DNA from: Aquamicrobium sp.
GTDB lineage: Bacteria > Pseudomonadota > Alphaproteobacteria > Rhizobiales > Rhizobiaceae
Direction of reading: 5' to 3'
DNA length: 11,085 nucleotides
Assembly: GCA_014860725.1 (NCBI GenBank)
Contig: JACZJD010000711.1
Span: 1-11,085, forward strand
Shown here: positions 1-5,961 of the stretch, piece by piece
Numbering within the stretch: the stretch's first letter is position 1
How the letters are laid out: the number at the start of each line of letters is the position of its first letter
Notes under the pieces: model-generated
Told to the model about the DNA's origin: nothing
The model's database searches: none
The model's input: only the letters and a program-made list of their open reading frames with translations
Position numbers and translations under genes: made by a program

Positions 1-7
1 ATTTGGA

Positions 8-42
8 GGGAACCTTTTTAACCAGATGCCGCTTAGGTTCCC
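8..42. repeat. Perfect 8-bp inverted repeat upstream of the J-domain gene
   Basis: GGGAACCT at 8-15 is matched by its exact reverse complement AGGTTCCC at 35-42, with a 19-base AT-richer spacer. It lies just upstream of the chosen ATG at 63. It could be an operator or a hairpin in the 5' leader. Nothing else shows which, and a chance match is possible. Confidence 0.4.
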
Positions 43-62
43 ACACGTACGAATTGCCCCGG

Positions 63-581
63 ATGGAGGTTTCGGTGGGCGCCAAGACCGAGCTTGATTT
101 CACCGAACTGCTCGATGACCTGCTCGCTGCGTCGGCGGAAGCCGAGGAAGCGGACGAGGACGGCGTCGCCGCGCCCTCGTTGCGGGTGGATATGCTGGCC
201 CAGATCGAGCGCCTGCGCACGCAGAACGCTTCGTATTCCGCCGACCGGGTGATGCGCGAATACCGCGAGAACGCCGCCGGACCGGCGACGAACGGCCCGA
301 CAGCAAATGGACAGGTGGCGAAAGAGAAGCCGGCTGCGCAGGCCACGGCGCCGGACCTGCAGCCGGCGCTGGAGGATCTGTTCTTCCTCGACCCGCAGTC
401 GATCTCGCGCGAGCTCGGGATCGACGCGAAGAGCAAGCCCGAGGACCTCGACCGCGCCCGGCGCGCCTTCGCCATGCGCTACCATCCCGACCGCATGCCC
501 GAGGAGATGCGCGAGCGCGCGGCGCTGCGCATGCAGATCGCCAACATGCTGATCGACGAGGCGAAGCGCCGCAAGCGCTGA
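63..581 (+). CDS. J-domain-like protein (DnaJ-type C-terminal domain)
   Basis: This 172-residue protein is acidic and low-complexity in its first 100 residues. Its C-terminal part, about residues 105-172, looks like a J domain: a helical stretch, an HPD tripeptide at 141-143 (in RYHPDR), then a basic helix ending in KRRKR. J domains stimulate the ATPase of DnaK-type Hsp70 through HPD, so a co-chaperone role is inferred. There is no G/F-rich or zinc-finger region, so it is not DnaJ itself. I chose the ATG at 63. The frame stays open upstream to a TTG at 3, but that stretch reads unlike protein and holds an inverted repeat, and the start has no good Shine-Dalgarno sequence. The window edge is close, so a more upstream start cannot be excluded. 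It converges with gloA, 37 bases away. The family is fairly sure; the client is unknown. Confidence 0.72.
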   Translation: MEVSVGAKTELDFTELLDDLLAASAEAEEADEDGVAAPSLRVDMLAQIERLRTQNASYSADRVMREYRENAAGPATNGPTANGQVAKEKPAAQATAPDLQPALEDLFFLDPQSISRELGIDAKSKPEDLDRARRAFAMRYHPDRMPEEMRERAALRMQIANMLIDEAKRRKR

Positions 582-618
582 CGGCAAGTGTTGACGGTGA
601 GGGCCGGTCCGGTCCCGC

Positions 619-1059
619 CTACCAGCTTCCGGTGTTCGCCATGGAGGCCCACGGCTCGGCCTTCGCCTTGGGCGCGCCCTTCTGCAGCAGCTCGATGGAA
701 ATGCCGTCCGGCGACTTGATGAACGCCATGTTGCCGTCGCGCGGCGGGCGGTTGATGGTCACGCCGCAGTCCATCAGGCTCTGGCAGGTGGCGTAGATGT
801 CGTCCACCTCATAGGCGAGGTGCCCGAAATTGCGCCCGCCGGTGTAGTCCTCCGGGTCCCAGTTGTAGGTGAGCTCCAGCAGCGGCGCGTGCCGCGCCAC
901 GCCCGTCTCCTCGTCCTGCGGCGCGGCGAGGAACACCAGCGTGAACCGGCCCTGCTCGTTCTCGACCCGCCGCACCTCCTTCATGCCGAGCTTGTTGCAG
1001 TAGAAGTCGAGCGAGTGGTCGAGATCCTTCACGCGGACCATGGTGTGCAGATAGCGCAT
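619..1059 (-). CDS. gloA: Lactoylglutathione lyase (glyoxalase I)
   Basis: Glyoxalase I isomerises the hemithioacetal of methylglyoxal and glutathione to S-lactoylglutathione in the cytoplasm, the first step of methylglyoxal detoxification (glyoxalase II finishes it). The 146-residue product is one vicinal-oxygen-chelate unit pair of usual bacterial length. All four expected metal ligands are visible: H5 (RYLHTM), E62 (LELTYNWD), H80 (NFGHLAYEV) and E123 (SIELLQ). The LELTYNWD and FGH signatures are typical of the bacterial Ni/Co-dependent class, which lacks the longer inserts of the Zn class. I chose the ATG at 1059 because the protein starts at the family N-terminus and AGAGGAA lies about 10 bases upstream; the frame runs on to 1185 without family-like sequence. 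A possible sigma-70 promoter lies at 1094-1122. The gene is divergent from the cold-shock gene and convergent with the J-domain gene. The C-terminal tail after residue 128 is variable. Confidence 0.95.
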   Translation of the reverse strand: MRYLHTMVRVKDLDHSLDFYCNKLGMKEVRRVENEQGRFTLVFLAAPQDEETGVARHAPLLELTYNWDPEDYTGGRNFGHLAYEVDDIYATCQSLMDCGVTINRPPRDGNMAFIKSPDGISIELLQKGAPKAKAEPWASMANTGSW

Positions 1060-1093
1060 CGGGGTCGATTTCCTCTGTTCCGGATTGTCCCCT

Positions 1094-1122
1094 GATATGG
1101 CGCGCGCAGACGCTTGCGGCAA
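1094..1122 (-). promoter_or_regulatory. Candidate sigma-70 promoter for gloA
   Basis: On the minus strand a TTGCCG -35 element (1117-1122) and a CATATC -10 element (1094-1099) are separated by 17 bases. The start would fall near 1087, giving a leader of about 28 bases with the AGAGGAA ribosome binding site. Found by eye only. Confidence 0.42.
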
Positions 1123-1164
1123 CTTGGAAAAGCTCGTCCAAAAGGCCTTTGCCGGCAGGAAATG

Positions 1165-1193
1165 TTGATAATTGGGGCATGGCACTTGCTAAC
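1165..1193 (+). promoter_or_regulatory. Candidate sigma-70 promoter for the cold-shock unit
   Basis: TTGATA at 1165-1170 (5 of 6 to the -35 consensus) is followed after 17 bases by GCTAAC at 1188-1193. The predicted start near 1200 gives a leader of about 60 bases before the ATG at 1261. It would drive the cold-shock gene and probably the three genes after it, since no other promoter or terminator is evident between them. Confidence 0.45.
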
Positions 1194-1213
1194 CTACAAA
1201 GACGCAGTGTTAT

Positions 1214-1246
1214 CCTGCACATCAGAATCATTCGGGTGGTTGCAGG
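1214..1246 (+). promoter_or_regulatory. Leader hairpin overlapping the cold-shock gene ribosome binding site
   Basis: CCTGCA at 1214-1219 pairs with TGCAGG at 1241-1246 across a 21-base loop; a T-G wobble (1213 with 1247) can add a pair. The right arm includes the first bases of the AGGGAAGG Shine-Dalgarno sequence (1244-1251). Temperature-dependent masking is possible, but the stem is short and the loop long. Confidence 0.3.
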
Positions 1247-1260
1247 GAAGGTGCGTCGGG

Positions 1261-1854
1261 ATGGGGGACAAGGCCTCCTCGCAAGGGCGGTATGCGGCCA
1301 ATGACGAAGCCTTGAATCCTGAGGAAGGGAACGAGGCTGCGCTGACGGAGATTTCCGGCGCGATCAAGTGGTTCGACGTCGCCAAGGGCTACGGCTTCAT
1401 CCTCCCCGACCAGCAGGGCATCGGCGACGTGCTGCTTCACGTCACCTGCCTGCGCAAGGACGGCTTCCAGACCGCGCTCGAGGGCGCGCGGGTCGTGTGC
1501 CTGGTGCGGCGCGGCGAGCGCGGCCTGCAGGCGTTCAAGGTCGTGTCGATGGACAATTCCGGCGCGGTCCATCCGGCCGAGCAGCCCATGCAGCGCACCC
1601 ATGTGCAGGTCACTCCCGAGAGCGGCCTAGAGCGTGCGCTCGTCAAGTGGTTCAACCGCACCAAGGGGTTCGGCTTCCTGACGCGCGGCGAGGGCACCGA
1701 GGACATCTTCGTCCATATGGAGACGCTGCGCCGCTACGGCATTGCCGAGCTGCGCCCCGGCCAGGTGGTGCTGGTGCGTTTCGGCCGCGGCGAGAAGGGC
1801 CTTATGGCCGCCGAAATTCATCCGGACATTGGCACTCTGCCGGCTTCCCACTGA
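1261..1854 (+). CDS. Two-domain cold-shock protein (CspA family)
   Basis: The 197-residue protein has two cold-shock (OB-fold) domains, at about residues 31-96 and 126-187, joined by a 30-residue linker and preceded by a polar 30-residue tail. Such domains bind single-stranded RNA or DNA; bacterial members act as RNA chaperones or antiterminators in the cytoplasm. Domain 2 has classical RNP1 (KGFGFL, 135-140) and RNP2 (DIFVH, 148-152). Domain 1 keeps RNP1 (KGYGFI, 42-47), but its RNP2 is DVLLH (56-60) without the usual Phe, so its binding may be weaker. Each domain starts with a KWF motif (IKWF, VKWF). The two-domain form is well known in rhizobia. The ATG at 1261 was chosen because AGGGAAGG lies about 10 bases upstream; the frame is open to 1114 without family-like sequence. 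It heads the unit continued by DUF192 34 bases downstream. Confidence 0.93.
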   Translation: MGDKASSQGRYAANDEALNPEEGNEAALTEISGAIKWFDVAKGYGFILPDQQGIGDVLLHVTCLRKDGFQTALEGARVVCLVRRGERGLQAFKVVSMDNSGAVHPAEQPMQRTHVQVTPESGLERALVKWFNRTKGFGFLTRGEGTEDIFVHMETLRRYGIAELRPGQVVLVRFGRGEKGLMAAEIHPDIGTLPASH

Positions 1855-1888
1855 TTGGCCATCCATCCCCGGCAGACAGGGTGACTTA

Positions 1889-2401
1889 ATGGTGCGTTCC
1901 TTCGGGCTCGCCGCGCTCGCGCTGGCTTTCGCCGCGGTCCTGTCCGCCTTCTCGCCACCGGCGGGCGGCCTCGCCTTCGCCCAGCAAGGCGAGCCGATGA
2001 TCCTGCCGGTCGATCCGGCGCCGCTCACCATCGAGACCGCCGGAGGCGAGCGCCGCTTCTCGATCGAGATCGCCGATGACGACCGCGAGCGCTCGGCCGG
2101 CCTGATGTTCCGCACCGAGATGCGCGACGACCACGGCATGCTGTTCGTGTTCGAGCAGACGCGCCGCTTGGCGTTCTGGATGAAGAACACGCCGATGCCG
2201 CTCGATCTCGTCTTCATCGGCGCCGATGGCCGGATCGTCGCCATCCTCAAGGGCGAGCCCTTCTCCATCGCGCCCATCGCTCCGGAGGCTCCGGCGCGTT
2301 TCGTGCTTGAACTCAAGGCCGGAACAGCCGAAAAGACCGGCATCGCCGATGGCGACCGTGTGCGCCATCCGCGCATCGACAGGGTCGCCGGCGCAGGCTG
2401 A
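1889..2401 (+). CDS. DUF192 family protein, exported
   Basis: This 170-residue protein has an N-terminal signal peptide: a short basic start (MVRS), a hydrophobic stretch at about 5-31 and a likely cleavage site after AFA (residue 31). The mature part is a DUF192 domain, about residues 45-165, with its hallmarks RSAGLMFR (68-75), FWMKNTPMPLD (96-106) and ELKAGTAEKTGI (141-152). The family is a small beta-barrel fold of unknown biochemical role, so only a periplasmic location can be inferred. The ATG at 1889 has AGG 8 bases upstream and is followed at once by a GTG that could also serve. It lies 34 bases after the cold-shock gene and 30 bases before the first hydrolase, with no terminator, so it is probably co-transcribed. 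The cold-shock/DUF192 pair recurs in rhizobial genomes as far as I recall. Confidence 0.88.
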   Translation: MVRSFGLAALALAFAAVLSAFSPPAGGLAFAQQGEPMILPVDPAPLTIETAGGERRFSIEIADDDRERSAGLMFRTEMRDDHGMLFVFEQTRRLAFWMKNTPMPLDLVFIGADGRIVAILKGEPFSIAPIAPEAPARFVLELKAGTAEKTGIADGDRVRHPRIDRVAGAG

Positions 2402-2431
2402 GGGGTCGAAGGAAGGTACTGCCCGGGGGTC

Positions 2432-3202
2432 ATGCACAGTTTCCATCACGACGGTTTCGAGATCGCCTATATCGACCGCGCACCGGGGAACGGCAGCGGC
2501 GAGCCGGTGCTGCTGATCCACGGCTTCGCGTCGTCCCATCACGTCAACTGGGTGGCGCCGGGCTGGGTCAAGACGCTGAGCGAGGCCGGCTACCGCGCCA
2601 TCGCGTTCGACAATCGCGGCCACGGCCGCTCGACCCGGAGCTACGACCCCGCCGACTACACGCCGTCGCTGATGGCCGGCGACGCCGCGGCCCTGCTCGA
2701 CCATCTCGGCATCGCGCGGGCGCATGTCTTCGGCTACTCGATGGGCGCGCGGGTCTCCGCCTTCCTGGCGCTCGCCCATCCCGGGAAGGTGGCGACGCTG
2801 ATCCTCGGCGGCCTCGGCTACGGCATCGTGGACGGCGTCGGCGACTGGGACCCGATCGCCGAGGCGCTGCTCGCGCCTGACCCGGCAACGATAGACCACC
2901 CGCGCGGAAAAGTGTTCCGCGCCTTCGCTGACCAGACGAAGAGCGACCGGCAGGCGCTCGCCGCCTGCATCGCCACCTCGCGCGAGCTCGTCACCGAGGA
3001 CGACATGGCGCGCATCGCCTGCCCGACGCTGATCGGCGTGGGCACGAAGGACGACATCGCCGGCTCCGCGCAGCGTCTCGCCGCGCTGATGCCCGATGCC
3101 GAGGCTTTCGACATCGAGGGACGCGACCACATGCTGTCGGTCGGCGACCGGACGTGGAAGGCCAGGGTGCTGCAATTTCTCGAGGACCATCCGATCTCAT
3201 GA
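2432..3202 (+). CDS. Alpha/beta hydrolase (first of tandem pair)
   Basis: The 256-residue product is an alpha/beta-hydrolase of usual length without a signal peptide, so probably cytoplasmic. The oxyanion-hole HGF motif is at 30-32, an NRGHGRS turn at 61-67, the nucleophile elbow GYSMG places Ser103, and H233 (GRDHML) is the catalytic histidine. The acid is probably D207 or D208 in GTKDD. The family includes esterases, lipases, epoxide hydrolases and dehalogenases; Ser as nucleophile points to an esterase or acyl hydrolase rather than a dehalogenase or epoxide hydrolase, which use Asp. The substrate cannot be read from the sequence. GGAAGG lies rather far (15 bases) before the ATG. The stop codon overlaps the start of the next hydrolase. 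The two are only distantly similar, so they are not a recent duplication. Confidence 0.88.
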   Translation: MHSFHHDGFEIAYIDRAPGNGSGEPVLLIHGFASSHHVNWVAPGWVKTLSEAGYRAIAFDNRGHGRSTRSYDPADYTPSLMAGDAAALLDHLGIARAHVFGYSMGARVSAFLALAHPGKVATLILGGLGYGIVDGVGDWDPIAEALLAPDPATIDHPRGKVFRAFADQTKSDRQALAACIATSRELVTEDDMARIACPTLIGVGTKDDIAGSAQRLAALMPDAEAFDIEGRDHMLSVGDRTWKARVLQFLEDHPIS

Positions 3203-4065
3203 AGCCGACATCGCTTGAATTCACCGGAGCCGAGGGCAACCGGATCGCCGCAGATGTGTGGGACGGCCGCGGCCATCCCGTCCTGTTCCTCCATGGCGGC
3301 GGCCAGACGCGCCGCGCCTGGGACATGACCGCGAAGCGCGTCGCCGACGCCGGCATGCGCGCCATCACCGTCGATCTGCGCGGCCATGGCGAAAGCGAAT
3401 GGGTTTCGAGCGGCAACTACACCTTCGCCGACTACGGCGCCGACGCCGCGGCCGTCATCCGGCAGACGGCCGAGCGTTACCACGCCGCGCCGTCGGCCGT
3501 GGGCGCGTCGCTCGGCGGCCTGTCGTCGCTGATCGCCGAGCTCCATCACGGGCCGCTGCTCGATTCGCTCGTGCTGGTCGACATCACGCCGCGCATGGAT
3601 GTCGGCGGCGTCGCCCGCATCCAGAGTTTCATGGGCGCGCAGATGGAGGAGGGGTTCGGCTCGCTGGAGGAGGCCGCCGACGCTATCGCCGCCTACATGC
3701 CCCACCGCAAGCGGCCGCGCTCGCTCGACGGCCTGCGCAAGAACCTGCGCCTCGATCCCGACGGCCGCTTCCGCTGGCACTGGGACCCGGCGTTCATGAA
3801 GAGCGAGCGCAACGTCAATTTCCGCGGTCGCGAGACGATGGAGGACCTGCTCGCCAAACTGCCGAACCTGCACCTGCCGGTGCTTCTGGTGCGCGGCGTG
3901 CAGTCGGAGCTGGTGCACGAGGACTATGTGAGGGAGTTCGTCGATCTGGCGCCCTCGGCGAGCTATGTCGACGTCGGCGGCGCCGGCCACATGGTCGCCG
4001 GCGACCGCAACGACGTCTTCTGCAGCGCCATCCTCGATTTCCTCACCGACCGGGAAGCGGCATAG
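3199..4065 (+). CDS. Alpha/beta hydrolase (second of tandem pair)
   Basis: This 288-residue alpha/beta-hydrolase starts with an ATGA overlap on the stop codon of the preceding hydrolase, which suggests translational coupling. The oxyanion motif is HGGG (32-35), followed by DLRGHGES (59-66); the nucleophile elbow GASLGG gives Ser104, and H264 (GAGHMV) is the catalytic histidine. A helical lid at about 135-215 separates the two halves of the core. Where relatives usually carry Asp after the sixth or seventh strand, the segment reads RGVQSELV, so E237 may be the acid; D129 in VLVDITPR is the other candidate. No signal peptide is seen, so it is probably cytoplasmic. The substrate is unknown; esterase-type hydrolysis is inferred from Ser104. 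It is the last gene of the unit headed by the cold-shock gene and converges with the PAS_5 gene 82 bases away. A start at 3154 is possible, but it lies within the upstream gene. Confidence 0.88.
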   Translation: MKPTSLEFTGAEGNRIAADVWDGRGHPVLFLHGGGQTRRAWDMTAKRVADAGMRAITVDLRGHGESEWVSSGNYTFADYGADAAAVIRQTAERYHAAPSAVGASLGGLSSLIAELHHGPLLDSLVLVDITPRMDVGGVARIQSFMGAQMEEGFGSLEEAADAIAAYMPHRKRPRSLDGLRKNLRLDPDGRFRWHWDPAFMKSERNVNFRGRETMEDLLAKLPNLHLPVLLVRGVQSELVHEDYVREFVDLAPSASYVDVGGAGHMVAGDRNDVFCSAILDFLTDREAA

Positions 4066-4147
4066 CCGGCTGCCGAAGCCGATTCGCAGCAAAAGGATCG
4101 CGGGACGGGGAGGGCGGAACGCCCGGCCCGGCGCCGGACGCGGGCTG

Positions 4148-4780
4148 CTATCGTTCCTTGCCGCCCTCGAACACCACCAGATGCCGGATGCGCCGGCCGC
4201 CGTCCGGCTCGCCGTCGATCATCGCCCGCTGGCGCGGGGCGAGCGGCGGCGCGCCGATCAGCGAGCGGCCGGGCAGGAAGAGCTTCTCCCGGTCGGGATC
4301 GACGACGCGCAGCGTGTCGATCCTGTTCTCGACCACGGGGTCAGCGCCGAGCCAGTAGGGGCGGGTGAGCGCCGTGATCGCCCCGAGCAGGCGCGGGCTG
4401 TCCTTGCCGCCTTCGAGCGGCAGCAGCACCATCTCGAACGCGTTGGTCCTGCCGTTGCGGCTGACGCCGTCGAAGGTCACGACCACGACGGCGTTGTGGT
4501 GGAACGCCGAGAAGGCATGGCGGGAGACGATGCGCTGGTCGCGCTGCGACCACAGGAGAGGGAAGGAATAGCCTTTCAGCTCGCGGCCGTAGGTTGCGCA
4601 CAGCCGGGTGCCGGCGAGACGGAAGATGGCTTCGCCCCGCGCGTCGCTCTCCAGGATGAAGGTGTCCGCCAGCAGCGACTTGATATCGACGGGCTCGATC
4701 TCGCTGCGTTGCGGTGCGGGCCGGGACCCGCGCAACCTGTTCCAATATTGGAACAACGCGATCGTTCCTTGCTGTTTCAT
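4148..4780 (-). CDS. PAS_5 domain protein
   Basis: The 210-residue protein matches the alphaproteobacterial PAS_5 family as I recognise it. Its N-terminal part, about residues 8-155, has the pattern YWNRLRGSRPAP (12-23), then DIKSLLADTFILE (32-44), RLAGTRLCATYGRELKG (54-70) and a long hydrophobic strand NAVVVVTFDG (96-105). No output domain, transmembrane segment or signal peptide is attached, so it is probably a cytoplasmic sensor or adaptor. The best-known member, Caulobacter MopJ, affects cell-cycle and motility signalling; transfer of that role here is only a guess. The C-terminal 50 residues are basic and variable. The ATG at 4780 was chosen because the family-like sequence starts there and AGGGGG lies about 10 bases upstream. 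The frame is open to 4861. It is a single-gene unit between the hydrolases and the rhomboid gene. Confidence 0.82.
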   Translation of the reverse strand: MKQQGTIALFQYWNRLRGSRPAPQRSEIEPVDIKSLLADTFILESDARGEAIFRLAGTRLCATYGRELKGYSFPLLWSQRDQRIVSRHAFSAFHHNAVVVVTFDGVSRNGRTNAFEMVLLPLEGGKDSPRLLGAITALTRPYWLGADPVVENRIDTLRVVDPDREKLFLPGRSLIGAPPLAPRQRAMIDGEPDGGRRIRHLVVFEGGKER

Positions 4781-4865
4781 GTCTCCACCGCCCCCTGTCC
4801 ATCGCGGTTGTGTCATCGGCGAACAGAAGCGTCGTCCTTTGACCGTTACATGCAGCAACAAGCAG

Positions 4866-4902
4866 AAGCCGTGCCAGCCCCGTTAACCGTTATGCACGGC
4901 TT
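4866..4902. repeat. 9-bp inverted repeat in the PAS_5 upstream region
   Basis: AAGCCGTGC (4866-4874) is exactly complementary to GCACGGCTT (4894-4902), with a 19-base spacer that includes GTTAAC. It lies about 90-120 bases upstream of the PAS_5 start, where an operator would be expected. It has no T-run on either strand, so it is not an intrinsic terminator. Confidence 0.45.
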
Positions 4903-5035
4903 TCCGGTTTGTTAAGGTTAATGAATGGTTTACGTTGCCGGGGGCCGGAGGCTGTGGCATGTTCCGTTCCAGCCAAGAGGGGCGCGCGCCGCAGGCCGCG
5001 ATACATCTCGGGAGATGAGCAGGGGGCTCGACCGG

Positions 5036-5083
5036 AAGCCGTCCGAGACCGTCCGGAAACGGATGGGCCCGGACGGCTTTTGA
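5036..5083 (+). terminator. Rho-independent terminator with no protein gene upstream
   Basis: AAGCCGTCCG (5036-5045) pairs perfectly with CGGACGGCTT (5070-5079). The 24-base loop can form an inner CCGT/ACGG stem, and the right arm is followed by further T residues (TTTTGATTT). On the minus strand no T-run follows, so it acts on plus-strand transcripts. The nearest upstream plus-strand gene ends at 4065, so it probably ends a non-coding transcript. Confidence 0.65.
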
Positions 5084-5119
5084 TTTACTCGCGCTGCCGC
5101 CTCTGCTAGCCCGTCCGCG

Positions 5120-5854
5120 ATGACGAACGACCGCGACCCCGATGACCGCGACCTCGCCGAGGCCCCGCCACCACCCGTCATGCGGGAAGCGCGGGAGCCG
5201 GTGTTCAATCTTCCCGGCGTGGTCATGGCGCTGGCGCTCGCCTGCATCGCCGTCCATCTCTACCGGACGTGGCTGCTGACGCCGCAGCAGGATTTCGACC
5301 TGATCCTGCGCTACGCCTTCTTTCCGCTGCGCTATTCGGGCGGCTACGCCCTCGACGTCTACGCCTTCCTCGCGCCGCTGACCTATGCTTTCCTGCATGG
5401 CGGCGTCGCGCATCTGGCGGTCAACACCATCTGGCTCGCCGCCTTCGGCTCGCCGCTGGCCAACCGCATCGGCGCGGCGCGCTTCCTGCTGTTCTGGGCG
5501 GTCACGTCGCTCGCCGCGGTGGGCCTGCACTACGTCCTGCATCCGGCGGACGCCGTGCCGCTGGTCGGCGCCTCGGGCGCGATCTCGGGTATGATGGGCG
5601 CGGCCGCGCGCTTCGGCTTCCGCATCGACCGCAACGAGGGCAGGGCCGCCTTCGCAGGGCGCGTCCTTTCGATCCCGGACGTGTTCCGCTCGCGCATGGC
5701 GGTGACGTTCCTTGCCGTGTGGCTCGTGGTCAACCTCCTGATGGGGCTCGGATTCGGCGCGCCGGACGACGGTGGCAGCATCGCCTGGGAGGCCCATATC
5801 GGCGGCTTCCTCGCCGGCTTCCTGCTCGTGCGCGCATTCGACCGGCGCCCCTGA
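5120..5854 (+). CDS. Rhomboid family intramembrane serine protease
   Basis: Rhomboids cut transmembrane proteins within or near the inner membrane. The 244-residue protein has a charged cytoplasmic tail (1-30) and about six hydrophobic segments (near 32-50, 79-93, 97-112, 119-138, 148-164 and 193-238, the last spanning two). All expected active-site features are present: HxxxN at H98/N102 in the second core helix, the GxSG motif GASG with Ser152, and the catalytic His226 in AHIGGF. It therefore looks active. The length fits a compact bacterial rhomboid without extra domains. The ATG at 5120 has no Shine-Dalgarno sequence; the next in-frame Met (5180) is no better placed and would remove part of the charged tail. 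The start lies 37 bases after a terminator, so the gene has its own promoter or is leaderless. The natural substrate cannot be inferred. Confidence 0.92.
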   Translation: MTNDRDPDDRDLAEAPPPPVMREAREPVFNLPGVVMALALACIAVHLYRTWLLTPQQDFDLILRYAFFPLRYSGGYALDVYAFLAPLTYAFLHGGVAHLAVNTIWLAAFGSPLANRIGAARFLLFWAVTSLAAVGLHYVLHPADAVPLVGASGAISGMMGAAARFGFRIDRNEGRAAFAGRVLSIPDVFRSRMAVTFLAVWLVVNLLMGLGFGAPDDGGSIAWEAHIGGFLAGFLLVRAFDRRP

Positions 5855-5861
5855 CTCGCTC

Positions 5862-5890
5862 TTGAAAACCGCAGGGCTTGGGCGCACCAT
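5862..5890 (+). promoter_or_regulatory. Candidate promoter for the CBS-domain gene
   Basis: TTGAAA (5862-5867) and CACCAT (5885-5890) are 17 bases apart, giving a start near 5897 and a leader of about 65 bases. The -35 is good and the -10 poor. Read-through from the rhomboid gene, 107 bases upstream, is an alternative because no terminator is seen between them. Confidence 0.3.
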
Positions 5891-5961
5891 GCCACATGGC
5901 TGCGGGAGGCAGGCCGGTTCATGCGATAGTCGCCTGAGCCACCAACCGGAGGAGCGCGCAA

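Larger units (their letters stand above)
4781..5119. other. 339-base gap between the PAS_5 and rhomboid genes
   Basis: No protein gene is supported here. From left to right it holds the short leader of the PAS_5 gene, a 9-bp inverted repeat (4866-4902), an AT-rich patch with two TTAA words (4912-4921), a 10-bp GC palindrome GGCGCGCGCC (4981-4990), a strong plus-strand terminator (5036-5083) and the start of the rhomboid gene. A weak promoter-like pair, TTGTTA (4909-4914) and TACGTT (4931-4936) 16 bases apart, would point to a transcript of about 140 bases ending at the terminator. Confidence 0.6.

Noticed and set aside
1179..1196. Sigma-54 promoter (TGGCAC near 1180)
   Set aside because: TGGCAC is present, but TTGC follows directly instead of five bases later, so the -24/-12 spacing fails.
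1886..4092. Two long minus-strand open frames (434 and 424 codons) opposite the DUF192 and hydrolase genes
   Set aside because: They mirror the codon pattern of the plus-strand genes, show repetitive Arg/Ala/Val/His composition and carry no recognisable domain.
4066..4147. Terminator between the second hydrolase and the PAS_5 gene
   Set aside because: Small hairpins exist (4067-4081 and 4112-4124), but neither is followed by a T-run on either strand, so I cannot call one.
3965..4915. Plus-strand open frame of 316 codons opposite the PAS_5 gene
   Set aside because: It crosses the end of the second hydrolase and lies antisense to the PAS_5 gene, whose family motifs are clear on the other strand.
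4912..4921. CtrA binding site in the PAS_5 upstream region
   Set aside because: Two TTAA words occur, but they are 2 bases apart, not the 7 of the CtrA full-site consensus.
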